From: an uncultured Lachnospiraceae bacterium
GTDB lineage: Bacteria > Bacillota > Clostridia > Lachnospirales > Lachnospiraceae
Direction: 5' to 3'
Assembly (NCBI GenBank): GCA_910587095.1
Contig: CAJUMJ010000036.1
Span: 1-64,000 of the forward strand
Length of the DNA stretch: 64,000 bases
The notes under the pieces are model-generated. The model worked only from the letters and a program-made list of their open reading frames with translations. It was not told the DNA's origin and searched no databases. A program made the translations under genes and the position numbers. The stretch's first letter is position 1; each line of letters opens with the position of its first letter. Below, one piece after another: positions 16,103 to 22,945 of this stretch.

Positions 16103-17224
16103 TTACTTTTTTCTTGGCTGACCACATAATTGACCATAATCAGCCGAGAGTGCATTAATATATTTTCTTTTTGTATCCATGCTTGGATGAACATAGCGAT
16201 CCAATGTGATCTGTACATTGGAATGTCCCAAGATTTCACTGAGACTCTTGATATCCATACCGCTGTCAATACAGTTGGTCGCGAAAGTATGCCGCAGCGT
16301 GTGGAAATTATAGTCAGGAGCCTTAATATTATCCAGATATCTCTTAAAATGATTTTGATAAGTGCGGGGCTCCATGGGCCTGTCCATACACAAAACATAC
16401 TCCTGGCCCGTTTTGTGGAACGACAGAAGAAGGGTAAGCAAAGTATCAGGTATCGGAATTTCCCGATTAGAAAAAACACTTTTAGGAGCTGTTTCCAATA
16501 ATATGGTTTTGGCAGGTCCCTCTTTGCTTTTAATTCTCTGCACGGTTCTGCTTACATGAAGCAATCTGCGTTCCGAATCGATATCTATCCATTTTAAAGA
16601 ACAAATTTCACCCAGGCGAAGCCCGGTGGAAAGGCAAAGAAAAATCCCGGCCTTGGAGATATCCATATCTTTGTGTAGAAACTGCATGAGCCGTGCCTGC
16701 TCCATGCGATCCATAATATCGATAGAATGCGTCTTACTTCGGAGGGAATTATTTGCGATGGATGGCATCGGATATCCGTATTGCTTCTCCGTATACCGTA
16801 AGGTCTGTTTGATAATTGCAAGCATACTGTGTTTGATAGAATCCGATACTTCCAGCGTAGCGATTTGATCCTGAATATAGCTGTTCGTTATGTCCGTGAA
16901 CACATCATCCGGAAAAAGTTTCTGGATGTGGCATTGATAGAGCGTCCTGTACTTAACATACGTAGAGTATTTTCTGTTTTTTTCTATTTCTTTAAGCCAT
17001 TCTTCAACAAGCGAACAAAAACGGATGTCGTTTACAATCGCTTCCTCAAGCAGACCGGGTATGTTTGCCATACAGATCTTGTCCGTAAGTTTTTCCTTTA
17101 CTTCTGTGTACGATTTCCCATAAACCGACCTGTAATGTTTCTCCCCGTCCGCAGATATAATCCGATATCTGCCCTCCCATCGCCCGTCTGAACGTTTCCT
17201 TATGTTGTCACCTCTTCTGGACAT
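16103..17224 (-). CDS. tyrosine recombinase (Tn916-Int-like), 373 aa
   Basis: The N-terminus (IRKRSDGRWEGRYRI) is an AP2-like arm-binding domain, followed by a SAM-like core-binding domain (about 65-160). The catalytic domain is complete: Arg203 (STGLRLGEICSLKW), Lys near 248, His308 and Arg311 (FHTLRHTFATNCID), His334 (LGHSN) and the nucleophile Tyr344 (LDRYVH). AAGGAG precedes the ATG. The gene lies wholly inside the 33-bp inverted repeats with no phage or conjugation genes around it, so its likely role is to invert its own segment rather than to integrate an element. It may act elsewhere as well. Confidence 0.9.
   Translation of the reverse strand: MSRRGDNIRKRSDGRWEGRYRIISADGEKHYRSVYGKSYTEVKEKLTDKICMANIPGLLEEAIVNDIRFCSLVEEWLKEIEKNRKYSTYVKYRTLYQCHIQKLFPDDVFTDITNSYIQDQIATLEVSDSIKHSMLAIIKQTLRYTEKQYGYPMPSIANNSLRSKTHSIDIMDRMEQARLMQFLHKDMDISKAGIFLCLSTGLRLGEICSLKWIDIDSERRLLHVSRTVQRIKSKEGPAKTILLETAPKSVFSNREIPIPDTLLTLLLSFHKTGQEYVLCMDRPMEPRTYQNHFKRYLDNIKAPDYNFHTLRHTFATNCIDSGMDIKSLSEILGHSNVQITLDRYVHPSMDTKRKYINALSADYGQLCGQPRKK
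16118..16139 (+). repeat. direct repeat CTGACCAC-N4-TTGACCATAA, left copy
   Basis: The same 22-bp pattern, 18 of 22 identical, occurs at 17240-17261 in the same orientation. This copy lies within the last codons of the recombinase gene, the other just upstream of its start. They could be arm sites for the recombinase N-terminal domain. Confidence 0.45.
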
Positions 17225-17239
17225 ATGTACATCTCCTTT

Positions 17240-17261
17240 CTGACCACTTTTTTGACCATAA
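17240..17261 (+). repeat. direct repeat CTGACCAC-N4-TTGACCATAA, right copy
   Basis: Second copy of the 22-bp pattern described at 16118, located in the recombinase promoter region. Binding here could also autoregulate the gene. Confidence 0.45.
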
Positions 17262-17602
17262 ATATATCACTGATAGAAAAATATGTGACAATTTACGACA
17301 AAACTCCACAAAAGGTTTAGCGGAAACGACTCGGAGAAAATGCTTCTTTGGTCTTGGCGCATTCATGGTTATACCTTGCAACGACTACAAATAATACTGT
17401 TTTTAGACAATAAATATCCGGAACAGCATTGTTTTTCTGCCCGGATCATATAAAGCCGATTACAGAATTTCTATGCATTAAAAAACTTACACAACTTAAA
17501 AACAGGGGATTTCAGAAAGATACAATATTGCGCCTGCGCGCATCGGTTTTTTCCCGCGGAATAGGATGATTATGAATTGCAAACGAGACAAAAGGGCGGG
17601 AC
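17262..17602. other. non-coding part of the invertible segment
   Basis: About 340 bp, AT-rich, with no convincing ORF. The leftward recombinase promoter must lie at its left end. The only local structure I noticed is a short GC-rich patch, GCGCCTGCGCGC, near 17530. No terminator is evident. Confidence 0.4.
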
Positions 17603-17722
17603 ATGGGAATTTATGGTGATTTATATACATTGATTTACCAGAAACGGGCCAAAATTGAAAAATTTACCGATATGACAGTACCGATTACTCCGCTCATTAA
17701 ATTGACAAAAGAGCTTATCTAA
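17603..17722 (+). CDS. 39-residue ORF inside the invertible segment
   Basis: An ATG after GGGCGGGAC opens 39 codons, starting MGIYGDLYTLIYQKRAKIEK and ending in TAA at 17722. Composition is protein-like, with an amphipathic helical middle. It overlaps the -35 and spacer of the consensus promoter at 17702..17730, so it cannot be transcribed from that promoter. It might be a small recombination-directionality factor, but no family is recognisable. Confidence 0.3.
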   Translation: MGIYGDLYTLIYQKRAKIEKFTDMTVPITPLIKLTKELI

Positions 17723-17730
17723 AGTATAAT
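17702..17730 (+). promoter_or_regulatory. consensus sigma-A promoter, outward-facing in invertible segment
   Basis: TTGACA (17702-17707), a 17-bp spacer and TATAAT (17725-17730) give a perfect housekeeping promoter. It lies 53 bp inside the right inverted repeat and points right, through the repeat into the TnpB-like gene at 17856 and the glycan cluster. In the opposite orientation it would point left into the 3' end of the histidine kinase. Any transcript begins with the 12/5/12 palindrome of the repeat, which can fold in RNA. Confidence 0.8.
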
Positions 17731-17782
17731 GTTTGACGATATATATTTTGCAGGCAACCGACAATGAGTGATCAAATTATTG

Positions 17783-17815
17783 CAGAAATTTCGCAGAATA
17801 TACAATTCTGCGAAA
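17783..17815 (-). repeat. right 33-bp inverted repeat of an invertible segment
   Basis: Reverse complement of 16050..16082, identical over 33 bp. There is no target-site duplication outside the pair (left flank AATAAATAA, right flank CTTCAGACA), which argues against a transposon end. Confidence 0.8.
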
Positions 17816-17855
17816 CTTCAGACAGGAAAACAGGGGAGCAGAATACAGCGATATA

Positions 17856-19160
17856 ATGCCAAGCACTACTATATGTAAGACTGTCCGGCAATACAATAGC
17901 GCGCCTGTCCCCGAAGCGGATATGAGGAAGCTTCAGGAGATCGCGAAGGACTACAGCACAGTCAAAAATTATGTGTATCAACGTTATGGCGGTATCAGGA
18001 GCTTACCAAAGATTTATCCCGGCTATACCGTGCAGAATGAAATGACAGGAAGCGGCTTGCGAGCACAGCTTGGATTGCCCTCCGTATATTTTTATCTGGC
18101 TGTCTTTGATGCGTTGGGTGACATTAAAAACCAGTGGACACAGACGAAAAGCAGAACAGAGAAATGTATACGCGAAAATGATAATCTGACACCGGAAGAC
18201 AGACATTATCTGCGGTTTGTCATGAAGCAGAGCCATTGTTTTGAAAGCATTCTTCTGGAAAAGGAAATGGTTCTCACGGAGGAGTGGATAAAATCTTTCG
18301 ATGAGGTGCGAAGGGATGTGGACGAAGAGCGGCTGAATCAATATCTTCGCAGGCAGGTGCGCAGACATTTACGGAAGATGCACACGGATACGGTGGATGG
18401 GTTTGCCGTATCGGGGAAGGCGTACCGCTATGCCGATCATGGCATCTATTTTGCCATAAAAGAAAAGAGAAAGCGGGTTTTTATCCCACTTACGGACAAC
18501 AACTGCTATACGAAACAGCTTTATGTCCGTATCTTTCCTGAAGAGGGAAATATCATTATCCACGCGCCTGTGGAGGCAAAAGTCAGGCAACACGAGGATT
18601 ACCGCAGGGAAATCGGACTTGCGATGGGAATCCGCACTATGTTTGTCACAGACGAGGGCAGTATTTACGGGGAGAAGTACAGCGATTATCAGTACGCCTT
18701 GGCGGATTATGTCAGGGCGGGTAATATCAGCTACCGGAGAAACAAAAAGAAGAATGCCGGCAGAAAAAAATATATGGCTGGCCGGGAAAGGCTGGAAGCG
18801 GCTCTCCATACCTATATTAATACGGAAATCAACAGAATGCTGCGCACGGAAAAACCGGCTGTAATTTATCTTCCGAAACTGCCCCAAAGTTCCAAAGCCG
18901 GTGTCAATAAAAAAATTAACAGCTCCGTCAATATGTGGCAGAAGGGATATGTGAGAAACCGTCTGACCCAAAAATGTAAGGAACAATCCATTGAATTGAT
19001 AGAGGTGCTCGGAAAGGATATCAGCAACGAATGTAGCCGCTGCGGTATAACAGGAGAGAAAGCGAATGGCGTTTTTACCTGTAAAGCCTGCGGCGCGGAG
19101 CTTCCAGAGCGCGAGAACACCGCGAAAAACGCTTTAAAGCGGGGACGGTGTGAAAAGTAA
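17856..19160 (+). CDS. TnpB homologue lacking RuvC catalytic residues (TldR-like), 434 aa
   Basis: The overall fold is that of TnpB, the RNA-guided nuclease of IS200/IS605 and IS607 elements. The zinc ribbon is intact (Cys393, Cys396, Cys409, Cys412: ECSRCG and FTCKACG). The three RuvC positions are not. RuvC-I, normally G-(I/V)-D-(L/V)-G, reads GLAMG (Ala256 in place of Asp). RuvC-II, normally E-D-L, reads IYLPKL (Pro340 in place of Glu). RuvC-III, normally D-x-N-A-A, reads REN-T-A (Arg419 in place of Asp). No TnpA transposase lies beside it. Nuclease-dead TnpBs (TldRs) are known to act as RNA-guided transcriptional repressors. It lies 40 bp beyond the invertible promoter and just before a structured RNA region. 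The start has only a distant GGGGAG, so the exact N-terminus is uncertain. Confidence 0.82.
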   Translation: MPSTTICKTVRQYNSAPVPEADMRKLQEIAKDYSTVKNYVYQRYGGIRSLPKIYPGYTVQNEMTGSGLRAQLGLPSVYFYLAVFDALGDIKNQWTQTKSRTEKCIRENDNLTPEDRHYLRFVMKQSHCFESILLEKEMVLTEEWIKSFDEVRRDVDEERLNQYLRRQVRRHLRKMHTDTVDGFAVSGKAYRYADHGIYFAIKEKRKRVFIPLTDNNCYTKQLYVRIFPEEGNIIIHAPVEAKVRQHEDYRREIGLAMGIRTMFVTDEGSIYGEKYSDYQYALADYVRAGNISYRRNKKKNAGRKKYMAGRERLEAALHTYINTEINRMLRTEKPAVIYLPKLPQSSKAGVNKKINSSVNMWQKGYVRNRLTQKCKEQSIELIEVLGKDISNECSRCGITGEKANGVFTCKACGAELPERENTAKNALKRGRCEK

Positions 19161-19287
19161 TTGCTCCGAGACAAAAATTGATTTGTTCACAATGAAAAAT
19201 TTCACAGATAAATGTTTCTTCAGGGAGGCATTTTACCAAAACCGGTAATGAGGGAGTAGGACTGCGGGAAATTTCTTTTGATTAAAA

Positions 19288-19469
19288 GGCGTGACGAATG
19301 TGCGGTATACGCAAACCGTAACGCCAAACGGCATTAGAAGCCGGCTATGGCCGGGTATTGGGTATGCCAGGACCCGAGGGAACTTCCGAAAGGAAGACGT
19401 ACCGGGAGCGAAGCGGATTTCCGCATCACCTGTTTGGGTGACCAATATGCCTTGTTAAATGAGCCGTGC
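19288..19469 (+). ncRNA. structured non-coding RNA downstream of TnpB-like gene (putative guide RNA)
   Basis: There is no usable ORF, but stems follow one another: GGCGT/ACGCC closing a branch (19288-19325), CCGG/CCGG in the GCCGGCTATGGCCGG segment, CTTCC-GAAA-GGAAG with a GNRA tetraloop, GCGGA/TCCGC, TCACC/GGTGA, and a long-range UAUUGG/CCAAUA pairing. This is the expected place and size for the omega or guide RNA of a TnpB or TldR, which is encoded overlapping or just after the protein gene. The exact ends and the guide segment cannot be read by eye. Confidence 0.6.
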
Positions 19470-19530
19470 AGTCTCGGGTAAGAACAGAAAATGGCTGCTT
19501 GCAGACACTTTTCTGTTCTTACCTGAGACT
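19470..19530. repeat. 22-bp inverted repeat / long hairpin
   Basis: Arms 19470-19491 and 19509-19530 are complementary over all 22 positions (one G-U). They contain GGTAAGAACAGAAAA and its complement. The 17-nt loop has an inner CTGC-TT-GCAG. It follows the structured RNA immediately and is itself followed by GGGC-GAAA-GCCC (19534-19545). It could end the RNA, mark a former transposon end, or include the guide. No T run follows. Confidence 0.6.
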
Positions 19531-19608
19531 ATAGGGCGAAAGCCCGCAGCGAGATGAAGCGAAGCGGAATCGAGCGGCACGGCGGGTAAGGGCGAAAACA
19601 GAGAGAGG

Positions 19609-20970
19609 GTGGCAGAGGTGGAGAGATACAGAAAAAAAGATATGCTTCAGACTGTGGATACGCTGCTTCGTGCCAACGATGCCATTGTGAAAACCGCCGC
19701 GTCTAATCCGAAGGGAGTGGCGGAGGCGTTGGTGCAGTGTCAGGAGTCGGCGATCGCCCTTGGCACTTACATAGACACCCTCGATGAAAGGTTTGCGCTA
19801 CTTGTGCACACACTTGAGGATTATTGTGAAAATATCTACCAGATGGGCGAGAGCCTGTCTGATGAAAATAGATGCAGGAAAGTATCAAAGAAAATTAAGA
19901 AACAATTGACCAGCCTGCAGAATGGCATTAAATATGATCTGCCTGACGACAAAAAGGAGGTTGTGTTTCTTCCATATAAAGCATCCATGTGGGATTCACT
20001 GGAGAGTGTGTGGAAGGCGGCGGATGAAGATCCTAACTGTGATGCTTATGTGATTCCGATTCCCTATTTTGATAAGAATCCGGACGGGAGTTTCAGGGAG
20101 GAGCATTACGAGGGAGACTTGTATCCGGAGTATGTGCCGATTACCCGGTATGACGAGTATGATTTGGAAGAGCGCAGGCCGGATGTAATCTATATTCATA
20201 ATCCTTATGATGAGTGTAACCATGTGACCAGTGTGCACCCCTATTTTTATTCAAAAAACCTGAGAAATTTCACTGATAAGTTAGTGTATATTCCTTATTT
20301 CGTATTGAATGAGATAGAGCCTGACGATCAGGCGAGAATCGATGGCATGAAGCATTTCTGCTTTACGCCGGGAACGATTTATGCGCACCGGGTAGTTGTG
20401 CAGTCTGAGAATATGAGGCAGATTTATATCAACGAATATATGAAAGCCGCGAAGGAAATGGAACTTTCCGGGGAGCATATAGACAGGAAATTCCTGGGAA
20501 AAAAGTTTCTTGGGATTGGTTCTCCGAAAGTTGATAAAGTTTTAAATACGAAAAAAGAGGATTTGAAGCTTCCGGCGGAGTGGAAAAAGGTGATTGAAAA
20601 GCCGAACGGAAGCTGGAAGAAGATTATTTTCTACAATACCAGCGTGAGCGCGATATTGGTTCATGATGAAAATATGCTGAAAAAGATGGAGTCGGTGTTT
20701 GAGTGCTTTAAGGAAAATAAAGATACTGTGGCGCTTCTCTGGAGGCCGCACCCGCTGATCCAGGCGACGATTGAGTCCATGAGGCCGCAGCTTTGGGAAG
20801 GGTATAAGAAGCTGCGCGAGCGGTATATTGCGGAAGGCTGGGGAATCTATGATGACTCGGCGGATCTGGACCGGGCGGTGGGGATTTCTGATGCATATTA
20901 TGGGGATCAGAGTTCGGTGGTGCAGCTATGCGAGGAGGCAGAAATGCCGGTAATGATACAGTGCCTATAG
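19609..20970 (+). CDS. CDP-glycerol glycerophosphotransferase-like glycan transferase, 453 aa
   Basis: The C-terminal half looks like the GT-B-like CDP-glycerol:polyol transferase group: KIIFYNTSVSAILVHDENML, then ALLWRPHPLIQATIE and YYGDQSSVVQLCEEAEMPVMI. These are the conserved R-P-H-P and D-Q-S-S positions. Residues 1-110 are helical and may form a coiled coil, unlike TagF. It would transfer a phosphopolyol or sugar onto a surface polymer or protein. The start is uncertain: GTG 19609 has no good Shine-Dalgarno, and ATG 19642 is the first ATG. It is the first protein gene after the putative guide RNA and the last of GC-richer composition before the AT-rich block. Confidence 0.62.
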   Translation: MAEVERYRKKDMLQTVDTLLRANDAIVKTAASNPKGVAEALVQCQESAIALGTYIDTLDERFALLVHTLEDYCENIYQMGESLSDENRCRKVSKKIKKQLTSLQNGIKYDLPDDKKEVVFLPYKASMWDSLESVWKAADEDPNCDAYVIPIPYFDKNPDGSFREEHYEGDLYPEYVPITRYDEYDLEERRPDVIYIHNPYDECNHVTSVHPYFYSKNLRNFTDKLVYIPYFVLNEIEPDDQARIDGMKHFCFTPGTIYAHRVVVQSENMRQIYINEYMKAAKEMELSGEHIDRKFLGKKFLGIGSPKVDKVLNTKKEDLKLPAEWKKVIEKPNGSWKKIIFYNTSVSAILVHDENMLKKMESVFECFKENKDTVALLWRPHPLIQATIESMRPQLWEGYKKLRERYIAEGWGIYDDSADLDRAVGISDAYYGDQSSVVQLCEEAEMPVMIQCL

Positions 20971-20994
20971 TGCAAACGGCTCTGAGGTGGAGGA
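20971..20994 (+). promoter_or_regulatory. repeated 5' leader motif, copy B (neuB)
   Basis: TGCAAACGGCTCTGAGGTGGAGGA carries the neuB ribosome binding site and aligns with copies A, C and D, though ACATGG is replaced by AGGTGG. A CAGAG at 20908 inside the upstream gene could pair with CTCTG. Confidence 0.45.
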
Positions 20995-20999
20995 CTATT

Positions 21000-22049
21000 A
21001 TGAGATTCAATAGAGAGATTAAAATTGGTAATTATACGATTTCTGACAGTTCATCAACGTTTATCGTTGCGGAGGCGGGCGTCAATCATAATGGAGATAT
21101 GACGCTTGCAAAAAAAATGATTGATACGGCAGTAGAAGCTGGTGTGAATGCGGTAAAATTTCAGGCATTTAAAGCGGATAATTTAATTTTAAAAAATGTA
21201 AGGAAAGCGCCATACCAGAGCGTGACAACCAGTAGCAGCGAAACGCAATACGAAATGTTAAAACGCTTGGAAATTACCCGGGTACAGACTCAGGAATTGA
21301 TGCAGTATTGTAAAGAGAAAAATATTATGTTTCTCTCTACACCGTTCGAAAAGGCAAGCCTTGACGAACTAGATGAGATGGGAGTATCTGCTTTTAAAGT
21401 AGCAGCTACGGATTTGACTAATATCCAGTTTTTGAGGCAGGTGGCGGAGAAGGGAAAGCCGATTATCCTGTCAGCGGGTATGTGTTACCAAGAGGAAGTG
21501 CGACGGGCTCTGGAAGCGATATATCCAATAAACAGGGATGTTGTTTTATTGCAATGTACAGCAAATTATCCGATCCGGGATACAGAGGCGAACGTAAATG
21601 TGATTCGTACCTTTGGGGATGCGTTTGATGTTTTGGTCGGGTATTCAGATCACACACAGGGGGTTGGTGCATCTCCATTTGCGGTGGCTGTTGGCGCTAA
21701 AGTGATAGAAAAGCATTTCACACTTGATAAAAATATGGAGGGGCCGGATCACAAGGCATCAGTAACACCCGATGAACTTAAACAGCTTGTGACGGATATC
21801 AGACGAGTTGAAAAGTATTTGGGAGATGGAGTAAAGATGCCCACGTGTTCTGAACAGATGACGAGAAAATCATTGCAAAAGTGTATTGTTGCGAGTCGCA
21901 AAATATGTTGTGGGGAGCAATTTACAGCAGAAAACATTGTGGCTAAAAGAACCAATGGGGAAGGTATTTCTGCTGTGTACTTTGATGATATTGTGGGGAG
22001 AGAAGCTGTAAGAGATTACAAGGTGGATGAGATTATTGATATTTTATAA
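21000..22049 (+). CDS. neuB: N-acetylneuraminate synthase family protein, 349 aa
   Basis: A condensing enzyme that joins phosphoenolpyruvate to a 6-carbon amino sugar to make a nonulosonic acid. The TIM barrel begins FIVAEAGVNHNGDMTLAKKMID and includes KFQAFKADN, FLSTPFEKASLD, VLLQCTANYP, GYSDHTQG and VIEKHFTLDKNMEGPDHKAS, the NeuB/SpsE/PseI/LegI signature. The C-terminal SAF (antifreeze-like) domain starts near residue 280. I start at ATG 21000 after GGAGGACTATT. The sequence does not say whether the sugar is sialic, legionaminic or pseudaminic. A CMP-transferase lies 11 kb downstream. Confidence 0.88.
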   Translation: MRFNREIKIGNYTISDSSSTFIVAEAGVNHNGDMTLAKKMIDTAVEAGVNAVKFQAFKADNLILKNVRKAPYQSVTTSSSETQYEMLKRLEITRVQTQELMQYCKEKNIMFLSTPFEKASLDELDEMGVSAFKVAATDLTNIQFLRQVAEKGKPIILSAGMCYQEEVRRALEAIYPINRDVVLLQCTANYPIRDTEANVNVIRTFGDAFDVLVGYSDHTQGVGASPFAVAVGAKVIEKHFTLDKNMEGPDHKASVTPDELKQLVTDIRRVEKYLGDGVKMPTCSEQMTRKSLQKCIVASRKICCGEQFTAENIVAKRTNGEGISAVYFDDIVGREAVRDYKVDEIIDIL

Positions 22050-22078
22050 CAAAAGCTTAATTTGATAGAAGGAGCAGC

Positions 22079-22933
22079 ATGATATATCTGTCGTCGTCAT
22101 GTATTAGGAAAAGTAATATAGCGGAAGTAGTTACTCTTTATGGGGAACGGGGCATAAAAAACATAGAATTGTCAGGAGGCACGGACTTCTATGAAGGAAT
22201 TGAAGATGACCTAAGGGCGTTGAGCGGAAAATATGACCTGACATATGCCTGCCACGCATATTTTCCGCCGCCAAGAGAGCCGTTTGTGGTAAACCTTGCT
22301 TCTTGCAACGATAAAATTTATAGGCAGTCCATAGAGCACTATGAGAAATGTATTCGTATGTTAAAGCGTATTGACTGTAAATTTTTATCAGTCCATGCCG
22401 GATTTATGGTCGAGGTAGGAGCAAATGAGATTGGGAGAAAGCTGAGCAGCGGGATTGTTTATGAGGAGGACAGTGCGTACGAAAGATTTTGTAATGCATA
22501 TGAACATATTTTAAAAGAGTGTACGAAAAATGGAATAGAACTTTATCTTGAGAACAATGTTTTAAGTGCAGAAAACTATGAAGAATTTGAATATCATAAT
22601 TACCTGATGATGACAGATTACAGTTCTATTTTGAAGATGCGGGAAAAACTGGATTTTAATCTCTTATTGGACTTGGGTCATCTTCATGTATCGGCACAGA
22701 CTTTACGTAGGGACTTTCGGGATGAATGCAGTAGGTTAAAAAAATATGTGAAGTGGATTCATATAAGTGAAAATAATGGAATTTCAGACGAACACAAGCC
22801 GCTGAAGGCGGGGAGTGAGATACTGGAAGAATTTCATAAGGTATATGTTCAGGGATTGAATGTTACATTGGAAACAATTGGGAACATAGAGGATATTTTG
22901 GAGAGTATGAAATTGATAAAAAGGACACACTGA
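22079..22933 (+). CDS. TIM-barrel sugar isomerase/epimerase family protein, 284 aa
   Basis: A xylose-isomerase-like TIM barrel. Metal-binding features of the AP-endonuclease-2 family are visible: LTYACHAYFPPP, FLSVHAGFM, IELYLENNVL, LLLDLGHLHVS and KWIHISENNG. Placed directly after neuB it may interconvert the amino-sugar precursor or process the nonulosonate, but the reaction is not deducible. AAGGAG lies upstream of the ATG. Confidence 0.72.
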   Translation: MIYLSSSCIRKSNIAEVVTLYGERGIKNIELSGGTDFYEGIEDDLRALSGKYDLTYACHAYFPPPREPFVVNLASCNDKIYRQSIEHYEKCIRMLKRIDCKFLSVHAGFMVEVGANEIGRKLSSGIVYEEDSAYERFCNAYEHILKECTKNGIELYLENNVLSAENYEEFEYHNYLMMTDYSSILKMREKLDFNLLLDLGHLHVSAQTLRRDFRDECSRLKKYVKWIHISENNGISDEHKPLKAGSEILEEFHKVYVQGLNVTLETIGNIEDILESMKLIKRTH

Positions 22934-22945
22934 AAGAAGGAAGAC

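Noticed and set aside
15844..16479. Leftward 211-codon ORF spanning kinase end and recombinase end
   Set aside because: It overlaps two clear genes in other frames and runs through the recombination site; no protein family is visible.
16050..17815. Inverted repeats read as transposon ends
   Set aside because: The enclosed enzyme is a tyrosine recombinase, not a DDE transposase, and there is no target-site duplication outside the repeats.
17856..19160. Active IS200/IS605 insertion sequence
   Set aside because: No TnpA gene is present, and all three RuvC catalytic positions of the TnpB homologue are substituted.
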